From Acanthococcus lagerstroemiae (taxonomy: Eukaryota > Arthropoda > Insecta > Hemiptera > Eriococcidae), in the NCBI GenBank assembly GCA_031841125.1, contig CM063108.1, positions 49,746,122 to 49,810,121 on the forward strand: a stretch of 64,000 nucleotides of DNA, in the 5' to 3' direction. Below the pieces are notes generated by a model. The model did not search any database, was not told the origin of the DNA, and saw only the letters and a list, made by a program, of their open reading frames with translations. Shown piece by piece: positions 54,935-64,000 of the stretch (its first letter is position 1; each line of letters opens with the position of its first letter). Both the position numbers and the translations under genes were made by a program.

Positions 54935-56270
54935 GGCAACGGCCGAATTGCGCCGTGCGACGAAAATACATGGGGCTAGTTGCGCCAAGACTGCGTAGGA
55001 GGGATAAGGCGAATTGCGCCGAGACTCTTAGCGCGGATAGGCTGAATTACGACGCGAACGAAGATTCGAAAAGAGTTAGGAAAGAATCATTCTTCTTGTC
55101 ACACTACAGGCAATCTCATTTCTGGTGTGTTTAAAAGAATGCGCCTAAATTAACTGAATTATGAATATATTATAATAGTAGGCAATACTTTTGTCAATAT
55201 TTGCAAAAATTCAAAAATTAAAATATTTTATTTGGAATTTTTCCTTGTCGACTTAGCGTAAGTTAAATGACACCTTTTTTGTGTAGTCAAATCCAGTAAT
55301 TTTTCCAGAATTAAACTCTTCTATTTTCTCAGCAATGAATTCACGCCGACATTTTATTCGGTTGTCCAGCACCTTTGTAGTTGTTGTGCTGTTTTGACAT
55401 ATTTCGGAGTGTTGTTGTAAATTCGTCACCGTATAAGCATAAAACGAACAGTACGAAGACAATTTTGAATGGAAAGCTTGGCAGGCGTTAGTAATGCGTG
55501 CTTCTATTTTCATGGATGCTCACATTGTGGGAGGAAATTTTGCATCATCCTTCATAAAATAATCCCACACATAGTCCACAAACTTGACTACGCGGACGTC
55601 ATCAGGGATGCATGACATGAATTCATCCTGGAAGCAATCCTGGGCATCAGTTGCTGACAAAAGGGACAAACCAAAAATCCACTGCAGCCATTTGCCTACT
55701 TCAGTCTGTGGTCTTGTCTTGAACTCAATGAATAAACCTAGCTTCTGCATTTCTCTGCACCATGCCTGAGTCACATGGAAGCGGCAGCCTACACGAGTGT
55801 CAGCAGGCAAGGCACGCTGCACTGCTTTAAGTAATGCTACTTCATAATCAGTTGTAACATATTTAGGGAGCAAGTTAACAATCTACTTTCTTGCCTGCGT
55901 TATAACGGTTATCGAGAATTGAAAATTTCCAGCCTTGAAATTAACAAATAGGTTCTTGTAAAGTTAATAATCGACTGTTTACTGAGAATTAGACATTTCG
56001 TACATTACGTGCAAAATAATCACTAACAATCCTCCCTCTCACCGTACATTCATCTTTCAACGTGCACACTTTAGAAGTCGAAATCGCTGCACAGAAGAAC
56101 GATTGTTCAATGTCAAGAGATCGTTCGTGGCGCAACTCGCCCCATGTTTTCTGAACACCTAGGCGCAATTCAGCCCATCTTCCTTGAGTGCTATGAGCGC
56201 AATTCGACCTATGTTGTCTGGGGTAGGCGGCGCAATTCGGACCATTTTTGGCGCAATTTGGCCCGAGCCA
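54935..56270 (-). mobile_element. MULE (Mutator-like) with ATTGCGCC subterminal arrays
   Basis: The ends GGCAACGGCCGAATTGCGCC and GGCTCGGGCCAAATTGCGCC are inverted repeats. The flanks AGTTCTTT and AGATCTTT form an 8-9 bp target duplication with one mismatch. The left end carries four GGCGAATTGCGCC-like motifs (54941, 54972, 55008, 55040) and the right end five inverted ones (56129, 56162, 56197, 56230, 56251), mostly 31-36 bp apart. A broken MULE transposase lies between them on the minus strand. Inserted in a mariner. Confidence 0.85.
55253..55873 (-). pseudogene. MULE transposase C-terminal half with stop
   Basis: Minus-strand frame: YVTTDYEVALLKAVQRALPA (MULE domain with the Asp of TDYE), GCRFHVTQAWCREMQKLGL, GKWLQWIFGLSLL, DYVWDYFMKDDAKFPPTM, then TGA at 55518-55520 where the conserved Trp of PP..W is expected. 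The same frame continues IEARITNACQAFHSKL to 55253. The N-terminal half of the transposase is not visible. One nonsense codon is the only clear lesion in this portion. Confidence 0.8.
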
Positions 56271-56423
56271 GATCTTTAAGGCGTTTTTGATCCGTTGTAC
56301 CAGCACTCCCAAGAGTGTATTGCTGGAGAAGGGTCTTATATAGAATCCTAACCTCAATAAAGTTTTCTAACTCTGATAGTACTCTGGTTTTATTCTAAGT
56401 TCGGGAACTTTATTGCCATACTG

Positions 56424-56860
56424 TGTACTTATTTAAAACTCGTCTAGCTTGTTTGCAACTCGATAAAACTGTTCGGGACTTGTTTACGATTCATTCTGAC
56501 CTTTTTGGACGCTGTAATGATTCTTCAAACATGATACAGACTTTTGTACATGCCTAAGGATTCTACATAATCCTTGAAGCCGTGTTTGGGACTATTGCAG
56601 CCTAGTTTGCGCCTTTTTCAGATTCTATAAAGGCTCTTCAAACTTAATCAAGACTTCTTCAGATACGTAAGATTCTCTAAGATCCTTCAAAACTCAATCA
56701 AATCTCGTTCATGACTCTAGCACACTTATTTCGTAAAATTCTTCATGACTTATTCGAGACTCGTTCAAGACTCTTCGAGACATGTTCGAGGTTTGTTAGG
56801 ACCTCTCTACAGCCGTTCGCGACATCAAAATTCTTTTAGACTCACCGAAAACTCTTCATG
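56424..56860. repeat. Degenerate GACTCTTC-rich tract, right of mariner
   Basis: Continues the loose repetition of ACTCGTC, GATTCTTC, GAGACTCGTTCAAGAC and TCGAGACATG-like words seen at 53700-54177. Confidence 0.5.
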
Positions 56861-59800
56861 ATCAGTTCCGGATCTAGACGCAGTGCACCTGGGGTAAATC
56901 AAACACCTAGAAATACATTTTCTCATCTCCATTCTTTCCTTTCTTACTCTCTCTTCGTATTCCCTTCTTTCCCTCATTATTTTCTTTTCTTAGCTCGTTC
57001 TGCATACGTCTGTACCAGCGGAGCGCTTCTAGAAGAATTTACACTAATTGTATTCTGTCCCGAGACAAAAGTGACGAAAATGAGGATGATGGTAGGTCTC
57101 CCTAATTATCTGTCGACAGCTCATTTTTTTGTTGCTGCATACCTGATTATACGTACCATGGTTTAGCTGTCTCTCGGTTCGCCTGACTGACTGGCTGGTT
57201 GGTTGGCTGGCTAACTGCCTAGCTGGCTGACTGTTTGACTGACTATGAATCTCACTATCTCACAGGATCTTGGGACAACAGATCAGATCCTACTGTTTTT
57301 CACATTTCAGTTACATAACCTGCGATGCGTTTTCAGTTTCGGCGAAAACGGAGGCCTGTTTTTTTGGGATTCAGAGAAGTAATTAGTAATAGTTATCTAA
57401 CCGCACTCCATCAAATTGTTCCAATTTACTGGATTTCCTTGCTGGTAGATTACTTTGAAGTATTTTCAATTAAATCATTTCGATCCGGAGGCTCGGGAAA
57501 GGCTCACCCCCACTGCTCCCCACATGTATCCGCACCTGGTTCTCTGTGGAGCGTAGCACTTGCTTTACTCTCACTGCATGTAAGCCGTCGCCACTGACGT
57601 TCGATCTTTTACCAGATGCACTCGTCGGTGCCAACCAACCGCATCAGCGTACTCACGTGTTCACGCAAATGAACTTGCAAGTTTGTAAATTCACCGAGCT
57701 GTAGAAGACAAACTTTTGTACACGAGAAAGGTATACATACAATATATGTACATATAGGAATTCCGCACACAGGAAACTTTTGACAACCGAGTATATACGC
57801 AATATCGATCCCAGGGCACGCACACTACCAGTACACTATATCTACTTATCATTTGCAGCTTATGTGGGATTCCACGCTTTCGACGTACATGTACACCCGG
57901 CGTACACATATATCTCTACTTTGTCGAGTAGGTTTCGCTGCAAAAGCCTCTATACATACATGTATAGGTATATTATATACCCATATACACTACACACCTC
58001 CACAGTCGCGCATTCCGTAAGCACCTTATCCTTATTCGTTCCTTGTCTCGCGAAGAAGTTCAGCACCTTCGTCGGCTCCGTCCGCCATGGCCCTCTTCGT
58101 CTTCACTTCGCTCACACTCTTTTCACTCGTTCATACTCCCTCGTGGTATATTTCGCGCTCTTTTCCATTCCTCGTGCTTTCTCGGTCTTCCTTACGCAGT
58201 CTCTCTCTCTTATTCTCAGCCATCGCATCGGGGCCAAATATATACAGCGATTGCGAAAACTTTCCCTTTAATGCACGATTATACTAACTACGCGCGTATC
58301 GTATACCGTGAAGAAGGATACACACGTTCATCCGATGGGGGAAGGGGGAGGACTTGCATATCCCTTCGACATCATCAGCTGGGGCGGGGGTTCGACTTCG
58401 GCAGCGAGGAATTTGAGAATTTCGCACGCAACCGCAATTGCTGTGTCGATGCTCGACGTGCAGCGGCGAGGCGATGACACCGAGACGCGGAGATAGGTAT
58501 TCGTGTATTTGCATAAAAGGAAAATTATACTGCGATGAACGCGGTATTTTCAAAAGAGGCGCGAAAGGAAGGAGTCGGATATGGAAACAAGCTCGAAGCC
58601 GAAGTAAAGCACATCCGAGAGTTCGCACAGCTATGCAATGCATTGTAGTTCGCTGAAATTTACAACAGCGAGGGGATGCGAAAATTATCGGTTTGCGGAT
58701 TCCGAGTACATAGGTCTCGTAAAACTGGAGCGATGGCGACTTAAAACTTTCAAAAGATCGACGATGCCGTTCACATGCACCGCTCTACGCGAGTTGTACG
58801 CAGGTACCCGGAAGCGGAGCCTGAGTGGACTCAAAGTTACCATTTTTCAGGAGCTGAAGTTTGAAGTCACAAACTCCGCATGATTAAGTCTCGTCATCTA
58901 ATCGCAGATCGCAAGTCCGCGTAACAATCTTCTCATTTCACTAGGTGGCTAAGTGATTCTGAGCATCATAGATCATTCATCCTCGTGCCTATCATGTAAA
59001 CGTAACGCTGAGAAAAGATAAAGCCAGACGTTCTTAGAGCTGATAGAATCAGACCAGAGATATAGTTTTCAATATAACAGGCAAGGGTTTTTCATGTTAT
59101 AATACGCGTAATCTGCCCTGAATGAAGAATTATCCAAATAATTCCAAATTCGTGGATCAAACAACACAGAATACATTCGTCTTCGAAAATCCCCCGTTAA
59201 TCGTCCGTCTCGGCACTACCCCAATTTAAAACTCAATTAGATTTTTAATTTCCTCGACTTTCGTTGAAGCCGAGCAGTGAAACGAGCTTTCGTATAATAA
59301 CGATTTCTAACTAAATCATTCCACGTTTCAGTGAAACACTTTTTTCCCCATGTAATCAAAAGTACTCCCGTGCAACCCTTTAACCCTTTTTCCATTTTCT
59401 TCGCCGTCGGCGGCCATCATCGTTATTCATACTCGTCTAAATAATTTTCTCCAAGAATATTACATAATTAGTTTCGTTATTGTTTGCAGCGCCGAACAAA
59501 ATTGAACGCGAATCATTTCGTAATAACGCAAAAATTTCATTTAGAAAGATAGTGAGGAGGGGAGGGGTTCAAGTGTTGGCGCTATTCTTTGGGATAAATT
59601 ATGTGGCTCTCTAATTTTAACCCTTTCCCACTCCTTTTCTTACAGACGCGTATAAGCCGACGATAATTTGCGAAATCAAGCGTTACTCTACCGAAATAAA
59701 TTAATTTTCGTTAATGAACGCTATATATCAAATCATTTTTCATTGAGTGTTTAAAGGTAGGCTAATTTGCGATTGTATGTTGTACCTAGTGATTTTTTTT

Positions 59801-59900
59801 CAATACAGAACCGAATTCCTTTTGATCCCTGAAGGGTAGCGGTGAAAATATTATCAAAGATGGGAAACCATAATAAAGAAATTTTACATCTGGATCCTAA
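56861..59900. other. No gene supported; host-like unique sequence
   Basis: Open frames at 57780-58271, 58043-58477 and 58284-58643 overlap each other on both strands without recognisable domains, so none is called. 57700-58000 is rich in TATACATACATGTA-type words. 58300-58900 is CG-richer. This could be intergenic or intronic. Confidence 0.3.
57179..57245. repeat. CTGGCTGA/GGTT minisatellite
   Basis: Runs of CTGACTGGCTGGTTGGTTGG and GGCTGACTGTTTGACTGACT, tetranucleotide-like units. Confidence 0.85.
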
Positions 59901-59953
59901 GTTTTAAAAAGGAAAGAGAAATTAATGAGGAACGAAAAATTTCATTTTCATTA

Positions 59954-60175
59954 TTGTGGCAGATGGAAAACAGGAGGAGGTTCCATCATTCTAAAATGCC
60001 AAATCACTGGATCATATACAAACCAAAAAGAATCCTAGCAGATAAATTAAGACAATTTATTGTAGAAAATGGTGGAATAGTTGTATCAGAAATTATTTCA
60101 AAATGTTCCTGTTTATATGGAGCAAAAACCGTAAGAACAAATGAGCATACTAATACCCATGCAATGTACTGTTAG
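59954..60175 (+). CDS. Unrecognised short ORF
   Basis: 73 codons reading MENRRRFHHSKMPNHWIIYK, then RILADKLRQFIVENGGIVVS. No family recognised; AT-rich, with no neighbouring exon or promoter feature identified. It may be chance or a fragment of an exon. Confidence 0.2.
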   Translation: MWQMENRRRFHHSKMPNHWIIYKPKRILADKLRQFIVENGGIVVSEIISKCSCLYGAKTVRTNEHTNTHAMYC

Positions 60176-60179
60176 TATA

Positions 60180-60410
60180 CACTATACAGGGGCGGATCAT
60201 TACGTAAGCACGGGAAGCATTTGCTTGGGGCGCGGAAGTGAGAAGGGCGCAATCAGGAGGCGAACAATTTTTTTTTTTCAACACAAACGCAGGGCGGTAT
60301 AGTGCCTTGCATTATCGGCGTTTCCTTAAGAAATTCCCTTTACGAGACGAAAAACGTGTGCACGCCGATAAAACTAGCTCAGGGCGCCAATTTTGACCTC
60401 GCTTTTTATG
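60180..60410. repeat. Possible hAT-type element end
   Basis: CAGGGGCGGATCATTACGTA, then GCACGGGAAGC and GCTTGGGGCGCGG resembles the left end of the hAT at 36239 (CAGTGGCGTATTA, GGGCGGC). A CAGGGCGCCAATTTTGACC block follows near 60379. No right end or duplication confirmed. Confidence 0.35.
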
Positions 60411-60540
60411 CCAGAAAGGGCTAACCCGCCAGTACCAAAGAGTGGAGAAGAATCTATATTCGATAATCAACAAATCCATTATAATCAGAACGTAGCTACA
60501 AAGAACTCTAAACATATCAACATATCAGCTGATAGCTCAT

Positions 60541-60719
60541 TCAAGTTTGATCCTGATTCGCTGAACTCGTTCACGAGCAACAACCAATAGGATTGATATG
60601 CTCACCATACGGTATTACTTCACCCATAACGTGCTCGACATAACAGAAGAAGACTCAGTGGCGATCTAGACACGAACCAGTACGTCTAAGTCCACTAATA
60701 TAGCAAAACTTTAGCAAAC
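60541..60719 (+). promoter_or_regulatory. Promoter of F-box copy 2
   Basis: CCAAT at 60584-60588, ACCATACGGTATTAC at 60604-60618, CATAAC (one change from TATAAC) at 60625-60630 (-32), initiator CTCAGTGGCG with A at 60657, and a leader with GATCTAGACACGAACCAGTA, to ATG at 60720. Spacing is the same as in copies 1 and 3. Confidence 0.8.
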
Positions 60720-61109
60720 ATGACTACTTTCAATCAAGTATCCTTCGCCGATTTTCTGCCTGACGATGGAAGAATGGATATCATAGCCGGATTACCGCAA
60801 GAGATATCAACGGCAATATTCCGAATGCTTGATCCATCTTCTATGTTATCAGCTATTCGAGTAAGACGGCGATGGTATGATCTGTATAAATCAGACCCCG
60901 GACTTCGACGAATCTTAAAGAGAAAAGTTCGAGAACAAGCTCGCTTGAAACATAATCATATTGTGGGCCGGGACAGCACCCACTATCGATCGCCCCAAGA
61001 AAATGCGAATTCTCGACCCAGCAAGCCACGGACGAAGAAACGGAGACCAACGGGTAAATCTGCTGACTTGCCTCGAGACGGTCCTCCCATCAAGGGTTTG
61101 AGAATATAA
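60720..61109 (+). CDS. F-box protein copy 2 (129 aa)
   Basis: Intact intronless frame. The F-box spans about residues 21-66 (AGLPQEISTAIFRMLDPSSM, then AIRVRRRWYDLYKSDPGLRR), expected to bind SKP1. A basic C-terminal half follows (KRKVREQARLKHNH, then SKPRTKKRRPTGKS), which looks like a nuclear localisation signal. No LRR, WD40, Kelch or other substrate-recognition domain. Ends PIKGLRI. The tail differs more from copies 1 and 3 than they do from each other. Function in protein turnover is inferred from the F-box only. Confidence 0.85.
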   Translation: MTTFNQVSFADFLPDDGRMDIIAGLPQEISTAIFRMLDPSSMLSAIRVRRRWYDLYKSDPGLRRILKRKVREQARLKHNHIVGRDSTHYRSPQENANSRPSKPRTKKRRPTGKSADLPRDGPPIKGLRI

Positions 61110-61229
61110 TGACACATTTATGTTGGAACATAGTGGCGAATAATCATCACAAGGTAGACTATCCATCCTGACTTGGAGAACGCAACGCAGCCATTTGGTT
61201 GATGAATATTGTAACCTAATGTAGATATT

Positions 61230-61235
61230 AATAAA
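61230..61235 (+). terminator. Poly(A) signal of F-box copy 2
   Basis: AATAAA in ATTAATAAACTAGTTTTACC, aligned with the same position in copies 1 and 3. Confidence 0.7.
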
Positions 61236-61299
61236 CTAGTTTTACCTCCTACTGCTACTTCAGTTCTTTCCTTATGATTGTAATAACACTTACAAAGTT

Positions 61300-61660
61300 C
61301 ACTTAAGCAAGGCCGGATTCAGTTTTCTTGCACCGTAAGCTGATAACTTTCTTGCGTTTTTTGGTAATTCAACCGCTAACCACCCACTCCCTACCAATCC
61401 CTAGAATTATTCACGGTACCTACAGATGATCAAGCAAATACAACTCTTTGTACATTTTTGGTTTCAAATAATTTTTCCTAATTAATATTTTTAGTTCAGT
61501 ATATTTTCCTAGTACATATTAAGATTCTTCATCTAAAATACTGCGCTGTGGGCTACAGCCTGCTCTGCCTAATGGTATACTCTGCCTGGTATTTTAGAAA
61601 TTTCAACTAGTGGGGAATTCCCGAGATACGCGACTTGAACATGAAAATAAAAAATACATT
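61300..61660. other. Spacer between F-box copies 2 and 3
   Basis: No coding sequence. The duplicated unit ends near ACTTACAAAGTTCAC (61287-61301). The remainder is unassigned AT-rich sequence. Confidence 0.4.
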
Positions 61661-61705
61661 AGAGGGGGAAAAAGGGAGGAGAGAGAGAGAGAGACAGTGA
61701 GAAAG
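61661..61705 (+). repeat. GA tract upstream of F-box copy 3
   Basis: GAGGAGAGAGAGAGAGAGAC preceded by a purine run. A counterpart precedes copy 1. Confidence 0.7.
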
Positions 61706-61789
61706 ATAATGGATAATGGATAACCAACTCCATTGCCCAATCGAAATCAGTTTCAATTTTCGTATAATTGCGGTTCGGTTACTGTTGTA

Positions 61790-61964
61790 TATTGAATCCT
61801 GATTGGCTAAGACCTTTCAACAGAACAACCAATAGCATTCATACGCCTACCATACGGTATTACTTTCCCTATAACCTACTCGACACAATAGAAAACGGCT
61901 CAGAGGCGATCTAGACTCGAACTAGTACACTTGAGTACACTGATAAAGCATAACTTTAGCAAAC
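61790..61964 (+). promoter_or_regulatory. Promoter of F-box copy 3
   Basis: Inverted CCAAT (ATTGG, 61802-61806), direct CCAAT 61829-61833, ACCATACGGTATTAC 61849-61863, TATAAC 61870-61875 (-32), initiator CTCAGAGGCG with A at 61902, leader GATCTAGACTCGAACTAGTA, ATG 61965. Spacings equal those of copies 1 and 2. Confidence 0.8.
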
Positions 61965-62354
61965 ATGACGACTTTCAATCAAGTATCTTTTGCCGATTTT
62001 CTCCCTGATGATGGAAGAATGGATATCATAGCCAGATTACCGCAAGAGATATCAACGGCAATATTCCGAATGCTGGATCCATCTTCTATATTATCAGCTA
62101 TTCGAGTGAGACGGCGATGGTACGAACTGTACCAATCAGACCCCGGACTCCGACGAATCTTAAAGAGGAAAGTTCGAGAACAAACTCGCTTAAAACGTAA
62201 TCATATTGTAGGCCGGGACAGCTCCCACTATCGACCGCCCCGAGAAAAGGCGAATTCTCAACTCAGCAAGCCCCGGACGAAGAAACGAAAACCAACAGCT
62301 CAATCTGTCGAATGGCCAGGAAATTATCCGCCCACCAAAGGTTTGAGGATGTAA
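61965..62354 (+). CDS. F-box protein copy 3 (129 aa)
   Basis: Intact intronless frame, nearly identical to copy 1 over its whole former length. F-box at residues 21-66 (ARLPQEISTAIFRMLDPSSI, then AIRVRRRWYELYQSDPGLRR). The basic tail contains SKPRTKKRKPTAQS, a likely nuclear signal, and ends PTKGLRM. Head-to-tail with copy 2, ATG to ATG 1245 bp. The promoter and poly(A) signal are duplicated with the gene, so this is DNA-level tandem duplication and not retroposition. Confidence 0.85.
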   Translation: MTTFNQVSFADFLPDDGRMDIIARLPQEISTAIFRMLDPSSILSAIRVRRRWYELYQSDPGLRRILKRKVREQTRLKRNHIVGRDSSHYRPPREKANSQLSKPRTKKRKPTAQSVEWPGNYPPTKGLRM

Positions 62355-62506
62355 CGATACTGTCCGGTAGAAGAATAACTGGAACATGGTGATAGATTAA
62401 CCTTCACAAGAAGACTTGCTACCTAAATGAAGGTAGTACACGAGTCTAAGAATGTGTTGGCCATTGATATTGTAACTAGAATGTAAATATTAACAATTAT
62501 AGAACT

Positions 62507-62512
62507 AATAAA
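62507..62512 (+). terminator. Poly(A) signal of F-box copy 3
   Basis: AATAAA followed by CTAGTAATATCTCCTACC, as in the other copies. Confidence 0.7.
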
Positions 62513-62570
62513 CTAGTAATATCTCCTACCTACTGAAGCTCTTATTATGGCTTATCACGCTACGAAGTTC

Positions 62571-62760
62571 AAGGTTTGAGGATATAAGAAAATATATTTC
62601 TTAGTTGACTAATAATTTTAGAACATAGGGTTGAAACAAGCCACCACGAGAAGTTTATCCATCCAGACAAGGTACATTGTGTCTATCACGAATGAAATGA
62701 AGCCGTTGGGTTGACGAATATTGTAACTACACCTTAAATCTTGAGGGAGAAGTAGAGGAT
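62571..62760 (+). pseudogene. 3' fragment of a further F-box unit
   Basis: Starts with AAGGTTTGAGGATATAAG, matching the last codons of the F-box genes (AAGG.TTTGAGRATRTAA). It continues through 3' UTR-like sequence (TTATCCATCC.GAC, GTTGACGAATATTGTAAC) that aligns with copy 2's 3' region. The rest of the gene is deleted, and it joins directly onto the end of copy 3's unit. Confidence 0.65.
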
Positions 62761-62819
62761 GATGGATAAACCGTTTGACTCAATCAAGACCGGCAATAAT
62801 GTTCGTATAGTTGTGGGCA

Positions 62820-62975
62820 GATGACAGTTCTAAGCTAACGGGCTGATTAAGATCAATCAGCCGAATGACTAGTAAGATGTATGTGCGTAACTATACCAAC
62901 TATACGGTATAACACGCTTGACACAACAAAACAAAGTTCAAAGGGCGATCTTGACCCGAACTAGCACCCTTATAG
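62820..62975 (+). promoter_or_regulatory. F-box promoter remnant with 12-bp deletion
   Basis: ACTATACGGTATAAC (62899-62913) followed by CTTGACACAACAAAAC and TTCAAAGGGCGATCTTGACC, then CGAACTAGCAC, aligns with the copy 3 promoter. Twelve bases between the near-palindrome and the TATA box are missing, so the motif's right half and TATAAC are fused; TATAAC is still at -32 from the initiator A at 62940. No F-box ATG at the expected 63003. Confidence 0.7.
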
Positions 62976-63810
62976 AAGATATCTATAAACCGTCACAAGT
63001 AAAAGCTTAATTAATCACTTCTGTTTACGCCTATCTGTTTTCTAGTGATGCCTAAAAATCAATTATTATTAAAAATCTGTTATATAATTTTTCCTATCAT
63101 AACAAAAAATCGAGTTGACTTTTTTGTAGAAAAATCGATTAATCGACTTTTGATCGATTAATTTGGTATGTTGCTGTAATGAAAAAATTGATAAATAGAA
63201 GACAAAATAAGTCAAATTATAGGTACTTTTTTCTTCTTTTTTTTTTGAGAAAAAAGGAGTACGTAGGTACTAGCTAGTAGGTATGCCCTACAGGTATATG
63301 CATTGATACAAGTTTGAAAGTAAGAGCGAATGATACGACTCATTACACGTCGTCAAATACATAATAAATAGACACATTTTTAAATGAACGCGTATGTAAT
63401 CATGCAAAATGATAATTCTTGTGCAAAAAGCTAATTCTCTAAAAGTTGAGAGGGGATAATCGATTTCTACGTGCTGCTCTAGTACTGTTACTCCAGGTTC
63501 GAGCACTGTCTGAAGACTGCAATTCTGTATTCTCATTTTTCCGCCCAATCAATAATCAAAGAACACTCTAACATACAATGATAAAAAAAATAAGATTTTT
63601 CTTACCAAAACATCGATCACAACCGATTTCTTTTGTGTGTGGGGGGTGTCAAAATCGATTTTTTAATAGATTTCTTTCAGTAAAAATCGATGAATCGGGA
63701 ATTACTACTGTTTTTACCATTTCACCTGTTTATACAACAACAGAGAACCTAAGTAAACAACCAATTGCCGTAATTATACATAATAGACGATCTAAATCTG
63801 TTGATTTAAT
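62976..63810. other. No gene supported; ATCGATT-rich sequence
   Basis: 63100-63180 and 63640-63690 contain AAAATCGATTAATCG-type words and GGGGTGTCAAAATCGATTTT, which may be ends of a decayed element occupying the place where a fourth F-box gene would lie. The open frame at 63578-63871 is unrecognised. Confidence 0.35.
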
Positions 63811-64000
63811 GCACCAATCCTGCTTCTTAAAATCGAACATTTACCAATACTGCATAACGATTGCTGGTTGACTGACACCAAAATTTTCGTGAGTTTACCA
63901 TACGGTATTACCTTCTGTATGATACTATTGCGTACACCCGAATACGATACAGTGGCGCTCGAGAAACTAACTAGTAAACATTGATCCACTAAGACCACAG
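63811..64000 (+). promoter_or_regulatory. F-box-type promoter at window edge, variant B
   Basis: Exact ACCATACGGTATTAC at 63897-63911, then ACAGTGGCGCTCGAG with the initiator A at 63951 (54 bp downstream), then AACTAGTAAACATTGATCCAC, matching the orphan promoter at 9627. By the spacing of the other copies an ATG would fall near 64014, just outside the window. Confidence 0.6.

Larger units (their letters stand above)
54178..56423 (+). mobile_element. Mariner transposon relic, split by a MULE
   Basis: The ends CAGTATGGCAATAAAGTT (left) and its inverse at 56406-56423 are near-perfect inverted repeats. TA precedes the left end and TG follows the right end (mutated TA duplication). Removing the 1.3-kb MULE at 54935-56270 leaves a ~910-bp mariner, shorter than the usual ~1.3 kb because of an internal deletion in the transposase. 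Confidence 0.85.

Noticed and set aside
57780..58643. Overlapping ORFs of 119-163 codons
   Set aside because: Three frames on both strands are open over the same CG-richer DNA; none shows a motif or conserved start context.
60180..60410. Complete hAT element upstream of F-box copy 2
   Set aside because: A left-end-like sequence is present but no matching right end or target duplication could be found.

Overview
The window looks like a gene-poor, transposon-rich stretch of an arthropod genome, most likely an insect. The evidence is AT-rich sequence with long G/C homopolymer runs, many degraded non-LTR retrotransposons (RTE-like, jockey-like and RNase H-bearing I/R1-like), mariner, MULE, hAT, Helitron and tRNA-derived SINE relics, and TCAGT-type initiators. 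I cannot name the species. There are no operons, ribosome-binding sites or prokaryotic features.

The only well-supported host-type genes are three plus-strand, intronless copies of a small F-box protein (50645, 60720, 61965). All three share one promoter layout with identical spacing: a CCAAT box, then 20 bp later a near-palindrome ACCATACGGTATTAC, then a TATAAC/CATAAC box at -32, a TCAG initiator 53 bp after the start of the near-palindrome, an ATG 63 bp after the initiator, and a 3' AATAAA. Copy 1 carries one nonsense codon after the F-box. The same 15-bp motif recurs at 9627, 49789, 62899 (diverged) and 63897 without an F-box gene in the window. At the right edge the units repeat every 1.0-1.25 kb and appear to run off the window.

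Layout. 1-9.5 kb: LINE relics, three MITE-like elements and a tandem repeat. 9.5-12 kb: an orphan copy of the F-box-type promoter and a long inverted repeat. 13-19 kb: a hAT MITE and a dispersed AT-rich repeat interrupted by two LINE relics and a small MITE. 20-25 kb: two inverted copies of one repeat flanking an RNase H LINE and a short RTE fragment. 25-29 kb: an RTE-like LINE split by two insertions, one of which itself holds a hAT MITE. 30-33 kb: a TATCGATA-rich element with a pogo-like MITE inside, a SINE and a tandem duplication. 34.8-38 kb: a second copy of the same LINE hit by a solo LTR, an internally deleted hAT transposon and a TIR MITE, each with a target-site duplication. 39-48 kb: a CpG-rich segment, Helitron helicase relic, 174-bp tandem repeat, three LINE relics and a SINE. 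49-52 kb: F-box copy 1. 53-57 kb: a SINE, then a mariner relic split by a MULE that carries arrays of ATTGCGCC-type subterminal repeats. 60-64 kb: the F-box array.

Apart from the F-box genes, almost all recognisable coding sequence is broken transposon protein. Boundaries of old elements are approximate unless a target-site duplication is stated.
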